Shown here piece by piece: positions 41,531 through 49,198 of a DNA stretch of 64,000 bases (position 1 is its first letter; the number at the start of each line of letters is the position of its first letter). The notes under the pieces are model-generated. The model worked only from the letters and a program-made list of their open reading frames with translations, had not been told where the DNA came from and ran no database searches. The DNA is taken from the NCBI GenBank assembly GCA_937874695.1, contig CALNAJ010000027.1:62001-126000 (forward strand). Direction: 5' to 3'. This stretch comes from an uncultured Lactobacillus sp. (GTDB lineage Bacteria; Bacillota; Bacilli; Lactobacillales; Lactobacillaceae). The translations under genes were made by a program, and so were the position numbers.

Positions 41531-42733
41531 TTGGCTAAATTAACAGTTTCTGATTTAGACTTAGAGGGCAAAAAAGTCCTGATGCGGGTCGACTTTAACG
41601 TCCCAATCAAAGACGGTGTGATCGGTAACGATAACCGTATCGTTGCTGCATTACCAACTATCAAGTACGTCATCGAACACGGTGGCAAGGCTATTCTCTT
41701 ATCCCACTTAGGTCGGATCAAGAAGGAAGAAGACAAGCCAGCACTGTCCATGCGTCCAGTCGCAGAACGGTTGTCAAACTTGTTGAACAAGCCTGTTACC
41801 TTTGTCCCAACGACTGAAGGCAAGCAGCTTGAAGACGCTATTGACGGCTTAAGCAATGGTGATGTTTTAGTTATGGAAAACACCCGTTACGAAGACGTTA
41901 AGAACGGCGAAAACGTTAAACGTGAATCCGGTAACGACCCTGAATTGGGCAAGTACTGGGCTTCATTGGGTGACGTCTTCGTTAACGATGCGTTCGGTAC
42001 GGCTCACCGTTCCCACGCTTCAAACGTTGGTATCGCTTCTAACATGGCCCAAACCGCTGCTGGTTTCTTAATGGAAAAAGAAATCACCTTTATCGGTGGT
42101 GCCGTGGACAACCCTGAACACCCATTCGTTGCTATCTTGGGTGGTGCCAAGGTTTCCGACAAGATCGGTGTTATCGACAACTTGTTGGCTAAGGCTGACA
42201 AGATCCTTATCGGTGGTGGGATGACCTACACCTTCTACGCTGCAAAGGGTATGAAGATTGGGAACTCATTAGTTGAAAAGGATAAGATTGATTTAGCCAA
42301 GGAAATTTTAGACAAGGCTGGCGACAAGCTGGTTCTGCCTACTGATTCCGTTGTTGCTGAAAAGTTCGATAACGATGCCGATCACAAGACGGTTGATGGC
42401 GATATTCCTGATGGCTACATGGCCTTGGATATCGGACCTAAGTCCGTTGCTGAATTCGAAGATGTTTTGAAGTCAGCTAAGACGGTTGTTTGGAACGGCC
42501 CAATGGGTGTCTTCGAAATGAGTAATTATGCAGAAGGTACCTTGGAAATCGGTAAGTTCTTAGGAACTTTGACTGAAGCCAAGACTATCGTTGGTGGTGG
42601 GGACTCCACTGCTGCCGTTCAACAACTCGGTGTTGCTGATAAGTTATCCCACATTTCTACCGGTGGTGGTGCTTCTCTGGAATACCTTGAAGGTAAGACG
42701 TTACCAGGAATTGCCGCAATTTCTGATAAGTAA
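41531..42733 (+). CDS. pgk: phosphoglycerate kinase
   Basis: Pgk makes ATP from 1,3-bisphosphoglycerate. I start it at the TTG at 41531, which has AAGGAGG upstream and gives LAKLTVSDLDLEGKKVLMRVDFNVP, the standard N-terminus, and 400 residues, the usual length. The frame is open upstream but that stretch holds the ribosome site. ILGGAKVSDKIGVIDNLL and the C-terminal GGGDSTAAV nucleotide motif are present. Codon bias is strong, as in gapA and eno. Confidence 0.97.
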   Translation: MAKLTVSDLDLEGKKVLMRVDFNVPIKDGVIGNDNRIVAALPTIKYVIEHGGKAILLSHLGRIKKEEDKPALSMRPVAERLSNLLNKPVTFVPTTEGKQLEDAIDGLSNGDVLVMENTRYEDVKNGENVKRESGNDPELGKYWASLGDVFVNDAFGTAHRSHASNVGIASNMAQTAAGFLMEKEITFIGGAVDNPEHPFVAILGGAKVSDKIGVIDNLLAKADKILIGGGMTYTFYAAKGMKIGNSLVEKDKIDLAKEILDKAGDKLVLPTDSVVAEKFDNDADHKTVDGDIPDGYMALDIGPKSVAEFEDVLKSAKTVVWNGPMGVFEMSNYAEGTLEIGKFLGTLTEAKTIVGGGDSTAAVQQLGVADKLSHISTGGGASLEYLEGKTLPGIAAISDK

Positions 42734-42743
42734 ATTCATAAAG

Positions 42744-42772
42744 AGCTGTGGTGCCGGTCATCACGGCTTTTT
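42744..42772 (+). terminator. terminator of pgk
   Basis: AGCTGTG (42744-42750) pairs with CACGGCT (42762-42768, one G-U), followed by five T. Confidence 0.75.
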
Positions 42773-42876
42773 ATTGTGACGGTCGTCGATCACGGAGGCG
42801 CTTCACTGGCTAATCAGTGGCGAATTCGGTAAGATGATGGGCGTAGTCAATTTATTTTTGGAGAGGGTGGATTAGG

Positions 42877-43635
42877 TTGCGGATACCCCTGATTGCAGGT
42901 AACTGGAAAATGAATAAGTCGGTCACTGAAGCGCGCCACTTTATTGAGGCAGTTCAGGGTAAGTTACCGACAGCTGATACCGTGGAAACGGCGATTGCGG
43001 CACCGGCATTGTTCTTACAGACGATGCTGGAGGCCAATCAGGACGATGTGCTGAAGATTGCTGCGGAAGCGTGTTACTACGAAGATGAGGGGGCCTATAC
43101 GGGTGAAACCAGTCCCAAGGCCCTCCACGAGATGGGGATTCCTTATACCATCGTGGGTCATTCCGAACGGCGGCGTTATTTTAACGAAACGGATGATGTA
43201 ATCAACCGTAAAGTTCTCGCCGTGTTGCGCAACGGCATGACACCAATCGTGTGTTGTGATGAAACCATGGGTCGCCGGGAGACCGGGGAAAAGATTCACT
43301 GGGTCGTCAACCAAGTCTCCGCCGCCCTAAAAGGGGTCAGCGCTGAAGATGCTGCTAAAATCGTGATTGCTTATGAACCCAGTTGGGCGATTGGCAGTGG
43401 CAATTCGGCATCATCCGACCAGGCCGAAGATGGTTGTTACCTGATTCGCCAAACGTTAGCCGATATTTATTCCGATGAAGTCGCTAACGGGGTTCGCGTT
43501 TTATATGGCGGTAGTGTGAGACCTGACAACATTGCGGGTTTGATGAAGCGAGATAACGTAGATGGCGTGCTGGCCGGGGGTTCTAGCCTCGATGAGCAGT
43601 CGTTTATCCAACTCGCAAACTACCAAAATTTGTAA
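42877..43635 (+). CDS. tpiA: triosephosphate isomerase
   Basis: TpiA interconverts glyceraldehyde-3-phosphate and dihydroxyacetone phosphate. The 252-residue protein has the N-terminal AGNWKMNKS (active-site Lys), the His in VGHSERRRYF, the catalytic Glu in AYEPSWAIG and the phosphate-binding LYGGSV. The TTG start at 42877 lies 6 bases after GAGAGGGTGG. Unlike gapA, pgk and eno it uses CGG and other less favoured codons often, so its codon adaptation is visibly lower than its neighbours. A small hairpin CACTG/CAGTG (42804-42819) lies upstream. Confidence 0.97.
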   Translation: MRIPLIAGNWKMNKSVTEARHFIEAVQGKLPTADTVETAIAAPALFLQTMLEANQDDVLKIAAEACYYEDEGAYTGETSPKALHEMGIPYTIVGHSERRRYFNETDDVINRKVLAVLRNGMTPIVCCDETMGRRETGEKIHWVVNQVSAALKGVSAEDAAKIVIAYEPSWAIGSGNSASSDQAEDGCYLIRQTLADIYSDEVANGVRVLYGGSVRPDNIAGLMKRDNVDGVLAGGSSLDEQSFIQLANYQNL

Positions 43636-43651
43636 AACGGTAAAATTGTGA

Positions 43652-43680
43652 TTGAAAGTTCAAAGTTAAACTTATAGAAT
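43652..43680 (+). promoter_or_regulatory. eno promoter
   Basis: TTGAAA (43652-43657), 17 bases, TAGAAT (43675-43680), 63 bases before the eno ATG. Confidence 0.6.
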
Positions 43681-43743
43681 AAAGCATGGGATGGTTGTCT
43701 TGTTCCCGTGAAGCCAAACTTTCATAAGGAGAGAATACAAAAA

Positions 43744-45063
43744 ATGTCTATTATTTCTGATATTTACGCACGCGAAGTCTTAGATTCTCGTGGTAACCCA
43801 ACTGTTGAAGTTGAACTCTACACCGAAGCCGGTGCTATGGGCCGGGGGATCGTTCCTTCTGGTGCCTCAACTGGTGAACATGAAGCCGTTGAACTTCGTG
43901 ATGGCGACAAGAGTCGTTTCATGGGTAAGGGTGTTACTAAGGCTGTTGACAACGTTAACAACCTTATTGCCAAGGAAATCGTTGGTTACGATGTAACTGA
44001 CCAACGTGCTATCGACCAAGCCATGATCGACCTTGATGGTACGCCAAACAAGGGTAAGCTGGGTGCTAACGCTATCTTAGGTGTCTCCTTAGCTGCTGCA
44101 CGGGCTGCTGCTGATGAATTAGGCCAACCATTATACAACTACCTTGGTGGTTTCAATGGTCACGTATTGCCTACGCCAATGATGAACGTTATCAACGGTG
44201 GGAAGCACGCCAACAACAAGGTTGACTTCCAAGAATTCATGATCATGCCTGTTGGTGCCAAGAGTGTTACTGAAGCAATCCGTATGGGTTCCGAAACGTT
44301 CCATAACTTGAAGAACTTGTTGAACGAAAAGGGTTACTCTACTGCCGTTGGTGACGAAGGTGGGTTTGCTCCTGACTTGAAGAACAACGAAGAACCATTC
44401 GAAATCTTAGTCGAAGCTATCAAGAACGCCGGCTACGTACCTGGTAAGGACGTTGCTATCGCCTTTGACTGTGCCTCATCAGAATTCTACAATGCTGACA
44501 CCAAGAAGTACGAACTTAAGGGTGACGGTAAGGAATACACTGCTGAAGAATTCGTTACCTTACTTGAAGGTATCGTTGACAAGTACCCAGTTGTTTCCAT
44601 CGAAGATCCTTTGGACGAAAACGAATGGGAAGACTGGCAAATGGCTACGAAGCGCTTAGGCAAGAAGGTCCAAATCGTTGGTGACGACTTATTCGTTACG
44701 AACACGGACTACTTGGCTAAGGGTATCAAGATGGGTGTTGGTAACTCTATCCTGATCAAGCTGAACCAAATCGGTACTTTGACTGAAACTGTTGAAGCCG
44801 TTGAAATGGCTAAGCAAGCTGGTTACACGGCCGTTATTTCTCACCGTTCTGGTGAAACCGAAGACACGACTATCGCTGACTTAGTTGTTGCTTTGAACGC
44901 CGGCCAAATCAAGACTGGTTCAATGAGCCGTGGCGAACGTATCGCTAAGTACAACCAATTAATGCGGATCGAAGACCAATTAGGTAAGACTTCCGAATAC
45001 AAGGGGATTCACTCCTTCTACAACTTGGACGAAGACGCACGTTTGGCCATCGTTAACAAGTAA
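43744..45063 (+). CDS. eno: enolase
   Basis: Enolase converts 2-phosphoglycerate to phosphoenolpyruvate, and on lactobacilli it is also found on the cell surface. The 439-residue protein starts at the ATG at 43744 (AAGGAG upstream) with MSIISDIYAREVLDSRGNPT. The signature LIKLNQIGTLTETVEA and the catalytic SHRSGETEDT are present. Codon bias is very strong. It has its own promoter and a strong terminator. Confidence 0.98.
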   Translation: MSIISDIYAREVLDSRGNPTVEVELYTEAGAMGRGIVPSGASTGEHEAVELRDGDKSRFMGKGVTKAVDNVNNLIAKEIVGYDVTDQRAIDQAMIDLDGTPNKGKLGANAILGVSLAAARAAADELGQPLYNYLGGFNGHVLPTPMMNVINGGKHANNKVDFQEFMIMPVGAKSVTEAIRMGSETFHNLKNLLNEKGYSTAVGDEGGFAPDLKNNEEPFEILVEAIKNAGYVPGKDVAIAFDCASSEFYNADTKKYELKGDGKEYTAEEFVTLLEGIVDKYPVVSIEDPLDENEWEDWQMATKRLGKKVQIVGDDLFVTNTDYLAKGIKMGVGNSILIKLNQIGTLTETVEAVEMAKQAGYTAVISHRSGETEDTTIADLVVALNAGQIKTGSMSRGERIAKYNQLMRIEDQLGKTSEYKGIHSFYNLDEDARLAIVNK

Positions 45064-45080
45064 TTCAAAAGTTTAATCGG

Positions 45081-45122
45081 AAAGTGGTATTTACTCATTT
45101 GTGGGTAAATACCACTTTTTTT
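45081..45122. terminator. terminator of eno
   Basis: AAAGTGGTATTTAC (45081-45094) pairs perfectly with GTAAATACCACTTT (45105-45118), followed by more T. Confidence 0.92.
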
Positions 45123-45183
45123 GATTTCCCAAATTTATTTCGTAACTTTTTACGTAGTTAAGGAGTATAAGGGGGAATTCAAA

Positions 45184-46329
45184 ATGATGAAAATGAAATG
45201 GCAGTATGGTGTGATGGTGAGTTTGTTCGTTGGTGGGCTGTTGGCCGGCAGTGGTGGTAGCGTAGTTGGGTTGGCTGATGAGACTGTAAAGTATGACATA
45301 GATCTTAAATTTTTCGTGGAGGCAATCAATGATGGGGAGCAAACGGAGAGCAAGTGGTTATATTCGACAGAAAAGAGACAGGTTGTTTCCGGTGAAGCAC
45401 TTGAGCATCAGGCGTTTCTCATTGGTTTTTTGACGTCGGGGAACAGATTGGCACCGGAAGCCGCACCGACGTCTGCACTAACGTGGACTTACAGTGGGGT
45501 TGGCTTACCGGTAAAGGTTACGGTTAAATATATGGATCAGAACGACCAACAGATTGGACAACCACACGTGTCCTCTGACAAATTCACGCGCGGGGGTAAG
45601 ATGATTATCGAAGCACCTGCTGGGTATCGATTGGTTACCCCCGAGGTTAAGAATCGACTGGCGACTACCAGTGAGACTTGGAATATTAAAGTTACACCGC
45701 TGAATTCGGCGGCTAAGCCAGTGCCTGGTGGGGAAGAGAAACCTGATAGTAAACCAAATGAGGGCAATCCTAACAAGCCCCAACCACTGCCAGATAAACC
45801 AGATGTTGCTGGGAAGCCCCAGCCTGGTAATCCCGGAGTAGTAGTGAAACCGACACTACCGACTGGCTCGAATCCGAGTCAACCAACGCATCCCGGCCAG
45901 CCAGCCCTGCCGACGCCGCCGGTTTTGCCAACACGACCGACCGGCACCTTGCCAATGACGCATCCAGAATTGGTCGTGCCTGTTGATGAATATCCAGTTG
46001 CTGTGTCCAAACCCAACGTCATTTATACGCCAGAGGGTCCCATCAACGCTACAGATTTGAGTCACACCTCAGAACTTGCTGAGCGGCCAGTCACGGCAGT
46101 TGATGGGAGTACAGCGGTAACTGACGCAACAACCGCTTCTAAGCCGGCTAAGCGCACCCCAGCCGCCTCACAAGCCAAGCCACACCGGACTGCTAGTCCC
46201 TTGCAGCACGTCGCAACATCCGGCCTAAGATTACCGCAAACTGATGAACAAACCTCAAAGGGGAGTCTGCTAGGAATGGTAGCGCTAGCAGGATTGGGCA
46301 TCATTCGTTTCCGACGATTTCTCCACTGA
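45184..46329 (+). CDS. LPQTD-anchored, proline-rich cell-wall protein
   Basis: The 381-residue protein has a signal peptide (membrane segment about 7-27, cleavage after VVGLA) and a region (about 30-175) with a MucBP-like strand pattern (VTVKYMDQNDQQIGQ). A long Pro/Lys/Asn-rich stalk follows (about 180-270). The C-terminus is a complete sortase signal: LPQTDE, a hydrophobic stretch and RFRRF. LPQTxE is the form used in the L. plantarum/brevis groups. Sortase A should couple it to peptidoglycan. The ligand is unknown; the design of a small head on a stalk suggests adhesion. AAGGGGG precedes the ATG; a second ATG follows at 45187. Confidence 0.85.
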   Translation: MMKMKWQYGVMVSLFVGGLLAGSGGSVVGLADETVKYDIDLKFFVEAINDGEQTESKWLYSTEKRQVVSGEALEHQAFLIGFLTSGNRLAPEAAPTSALTWTYSGVGLPVKVTVKYMDQNDQQIGQPHVSSDKFTRGGKMIIEAPAGYRLVTPEVKNRLATTSETWNIKVTPLNSAAKPVPGGEEKPDSKPNEGNPNKPQPLPDKPDVAGKPQPGNPGVVVKPTLPTGSNPSQPTHPGQPALPTPPVLPTRPTGTLPMTHPELVVPVDEYPVAVSKPNVIYTPEGPINATDLSHTSELAERPVTAVDGSTAVTDATTASKPAKRTPAASQAKPHRTASPLQHVATSGLRLPQTDEQTSKGSLLGMVALAGLGIIRFRRFLH

Positions 46330-46388
46330 TATCCGTTAAAACTGTGATAGACTAGTTCTTGGACTAAAACATAACGGAGGAATCAGCC

Positions 46389-47945
46389 ATGCAGGAGAAA
46401 TGTCAAATACAACCCGATCTAACACGATTAAAGGCCATCTTCTTTGGGGCCATTGTCGGGCTATTTGCCGGTGCGGTCGTCAGCGTCTTTCGCTTATTGA
46501 TCGAACACATGCTGATTCTGGTACAAGGAATTTATGGTTGGCTGGGTCAACATCCATGGTGGCTAATTCCCTGGGCCATCTTGTTGGTGGCCATCGCCTT
46601 TCTAATTGGTCACTGGATCAAGCAAACACCCATGATCAAGGGATCTGGAATTCCACAGGTTGAAGGGCAGTTGGCCGGTGAGCTCGACTATGCTTGGTGG
46701 CCGGTGCTATGGAAGAAGTTTGTTAGCGGGGTCCTGGGTATTGGATCGGGCCTGTTTCTGGGACGAGAAGGGCCGTCAATTCAGCTTGGCGGGACCGTTG
46801 CTCAGGGAATTGCCTATCGGCTAGGGTTCACCGGGACACAGCGACGATTGGTGATTGCCGGTGGGGCCGCTGCCGGATTATCCGCAGCGTTTAATGCACC
46901 TATCGCTTCGACATTATTTATTCTAGAAGAGGTCTATCACAGTTTTTCCACGTTAGTCTGGCTTACGGCGCTAACTAGCGCCGTTGTTGCTAACTTTGTA
47001 TCGAATGGTATTTTCGGCCTGACACCAGTCCTCCACATTAACTACCAGCAGGCACTGCCATTGAAGTATTACTGGCTACTGCTGGTTTTGGGGATTGGTC
47101 TGGGATTGTTAGGCTTCGGCTATCAGTGGGTGACACTACGAGTGGGCAAGTGGTATGCAAAGCTGACCTGGTTACCGCAGCACTTAGATGGTGTCGTCCC
47201 ATTTCTCTTGGTGATTCCAATTGGTTTGATGTGGCCGCTAGCTTTGGGCGGCGGTAATCAGATGATTGTGACTTTTGCCAAACAGACGCCACTCCTGATT
47301 CCCTTGATTGGGTACTTCGTGCTACGTTTCTTTTTCTCCACGGTGAGTTACGGTGCCGGTCTGCCTGGTGGAATTTTCTTACCGATTCTGACTTTAGGGG
47401 CATTGCTGGGTGCGATTGGGGCCCGGTCTTTCGTCCTGTTGGGCTGGTTACCCTCGATTTTTGTAGCAAACTTCATCATCTACGCGATGGCTGGCTACTT
47501 TGCTGGCATCTCCAAGGCACCGTTCACGGCTATCTTACTGATTACCGAAATGGTGGGGACATTGCATCACTTGATGCCATTGGCGGTAGTTGCCATTGTG
47601 GCATATATCACGGTAGATGTTTTGGGCGGTGCCCCCATCTACGAGGCGATGTTGCGACAATTGGTCAAGCCTGCCGAGGCCAATGCCGATGGTGTGGCGG
47701 ATCGTGTCGAATATCCGATTGGAGAAAATTCTGGTTTCGATAGCCAACAGGTCCGTGATTTGACCTGGCCCGATGGCTCGTTGTTGGTCGCTGTTCGCCG
47801 GGGTGAACGTGAAGTCATTCCGAACGGGGATACCATCCTTAAATCAGGGGATACATTGATTATTTTCACGTATCGGCATAATCGGGCCTACGTCCGGCAA
47901 CAATTGACAAAATTGAATAATTCTCCGCATCGACTGCTGGATTAA
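46389..47945 (+). CDS. ClC-family chloride transporter with TrkA-C domain
   Basis: The 518-residue protein has about ten membrane segments and the ClC selectivity motifs GSGIPQVEG, GREGPSIQLGG (gating glutamate) and GAGLPGGIFLP. It also keeps a glutamate pair in LFILEEVYHSF at the site of the proton-pathway glutamate of E. coli ClC. That favours a chloride/proton exchanger, useful in acid tolerance, over a channel. A TrkA-C-like cytoplasmic domain (about 435-505) probably senses a ligand. GGAGGAA precedes the ATG. It stands alone between the wall-protein gene and secG. Confidence 0.9.
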   Translation: MQEKCQIQPDLTRLKAIFFGAIVGLFAGAVVSVFRLLIEHMLILVQGIYGWLGQHPWWLIPWAILLVAIAFLIGHWIKQTPMIKGSGIPQVEGQLAGELDYAWWPVLWKKFVSGVLGIGSGLFLGREGPSIQLGGTVAQGIAYRLGFTGTQRRLVIAGGAAAGLSAAFNAPIASTLFILEEVYHSFSTLVWLTALTSAVVANFVSNGIFGLTPVLHINYQQALPLKYYWLLLVLGIGLGLLGFGYQWVTLRVGKWYAKLTWLPQHLDGVVPFLLVIPIGLMWPLALGGGNQMIVTFAKQTPLLIPLIGYFVLRFFFSTVSYGAGLPGGIFLPILTLGALLGAIGARSFVLLGWLPSIFVANFIIYAMAGYFAGISKAPFTAILLITEMVGTLHHLMPLAVVAIVAYITVDVLGGAPIYEAMLRQLVKPAEANADGVADRVEYPIGENSGFDSQQVRDLTWPDGSLLVAVRRGEREVIPNGDTILKSGDTLIIFTYRHNRAYVRQQLTKLNNSPHRLLD

Positions 47946-48041
47946 GTGAGCGCAGGGCTGGTAAAACTGGCCCGACTATGATAAATTAGGAAGAGTATAG
48001 TTAGACCTATTAGACCTATTCGATAGGTAGGAGGCAAATTT

Positions 48042-48278
48042 GTGTATAATTTTTTAATGACTTGTATTTTGATTGTCAGTGTTCTGATCATTATTGCGGT
48101 AATGATGCAACCTGCTAAGACCAATGACGCTTTGTCCGCTTTATCCGGTGGTGCCGATGACTTATTTGCTAAGTCTAAGCCTCGTGGGTTTGAAGCATTT
48201 ATGCAAAAGGTTACGGTCGTCTTAGGAGCTCTTTTCTTTGGACTGGCATTGGGGTTAGTTTACCTTTCTTCACACTAG
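48042..48278 (+). CDS. secG: SecG, preprotein translocase subunit
   Basis: The 78-residue protein has two hydrophobic segments (about 1-20 and 57-76) and the SecG loop with SGGADDLFAKSKPRG. It assists SecYE in protein export. The GTG start at 48042 is 7 bases from AGGAGG. Directly upstream, the 9-base TTAGACCTA occurs twice in tandem (48000-48017 area), and CCTAT/ATAGG (48015-48027) forms a small hairpin before the ribosome site. secG, the esterase, rnr and smpB follow in the order known from Bacillus. Confidence 0.94.
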   Translation: MYNFLMTCILIVSVLIIIAVMMQPAKTNDALSALSGGADDLFAKSKPRGFEAFMQKVTVVLGALFFGLALGLVYLSSH

Positions 48279-48283
48279 ACATT

Positions 48284-48318
48284 AAGCCTCCTGTTTATTC
48301 GCTACAGGGGGCTTTTTT
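48284..48318 (+). terminator. terminator of secG
   Basis: AAGCCTCCTGT (48284-48294) pairs with ACAGGGGGCTT (48304-48314, one G-U), followed by T. Confidence 0.85.
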
Positions 48319-48321
48319 CCA

Positions 48322-48390
48322 CCTAGCAGCAGGCAGAGAACCTGCCTAGGAATACCATGATGGCGTTCCTGAATCGTCGCAACTGACGAT
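48322..48390 (+). repeat. cluster of three hairpins between secG and the esterase
   Basis: CCTAG plus CAGG pairs with CCTG plus CTAGG (48322-48350). GGAAT plus CCA pairs with TGG plus GTTCC (48349-48369). ATCGTC pairs with GACGAT (48373-48378, 48385-48390). None ends in a T-run. It could be a small structured element or part of the esterase leader. Confidence 0.4.
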
Positions 48391-48435
48391 GTTCACGAAG
48401 ACTATCTCAGCAATAGCGGAAAGTGGTGGTTTTAC

Positions 48436-49179
48436 ATGATTCGAAAACCAACCCCGCTCTTCTTTGAGCAGGGGCCTCACGCAGTTATCCTACTGCACGC
48501 CTATTCGGGTAGTTCTAACGATATGCGCTTGCTGGCTCGCCGGCTAGAAAGCGAAAATTACACGGTGCTCGCACCAATATTCACTGGGCACGCGACTGGT
48601 GATCCCGCCGATATTTTACGCGACGGGTCACCACAGAAATGGTGGCAGGACACGCGTGATGCAATTGCATCACTTCGGCGGCGTGGCTACCAACAAATTG
48701 CCATTTTTGGTCTGTCCTTAGGCGGATTGTTTGCGACGCGTGCGTTGCAGGCTGACTCACAGTTGGTTGGGGGTGGAACGATTGCGTCACCCGTGGTTTT
48801 TCGCGGGCAGACGCACGTGCCAGAGGCCTTCATTCAGATGGCACGGACCACGTATCAGCAACAGAACCTGGATGGACCAGAGATTGCGAACCGGATGGCT
48901 TGGATTCAGGAGCATTTACCGGCGCAATTGACAGCAATTCAGGCGTTTACGGATACTACAGCCACACATTTAGATCAGGTTAAGCAACCCGTATTTATTG
49001 CGCAGGGAACGGCGGATCAGATGATTGATCCTCGTTCAGGCCAATGGCTGGCGGAAGCGTATCCTAGCAAACAAGTTGATTTTCATGAGTATGCCGATGC
49101 TGACCACGTTTTGACGGTCAACGCGGCGCATCATGCCCTTGAGACAGATATATTGACGTATTTACACACAATCTTTTAA
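48436..49179 (+). CDS. carboxylesterase, alpha/beta hydrolase
   Basis: The 247-residue hydrolase resembles the Est30/YvaK carboxylesterases encoded between secG and rnr in Bacillus. The nucleophile Ser is in FGLSLGGLFA (about residue 97), the Asp in GTADQMIDPRSG and the His in DADHVLTVN. An HAYSGSSNDMR oxyanion region is near the N-terminus. It should hydrolyse short-chain esters; the natural substrate is unknown. rnr follows 19 bases after its stop. Confidence 0.88.
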   Translation: MIRKPTPLFFEQGPHAVILLHAYSGSSNDMRLLARRLESENYTVLAPIFTGHATGDPADILRDGSPQKWWQDTRDAIASLRRRGYQQIAIFGLSLGGLFATRALQADSQLVGGGTIASPVVFRGQTHVPEAFIQMARTTYQQQNLDGPEIANRMAWIQEHLPAQLTAIQAFTDTTATHLDQVKQPVFIAQGTADQMIDPRSGQWLAEAYPSKQVDFHEYADADHVLTVNAAHHALETDILTYLHTIF

Positions 49180-49198
49180 AAATAACGAGGAATCGATA

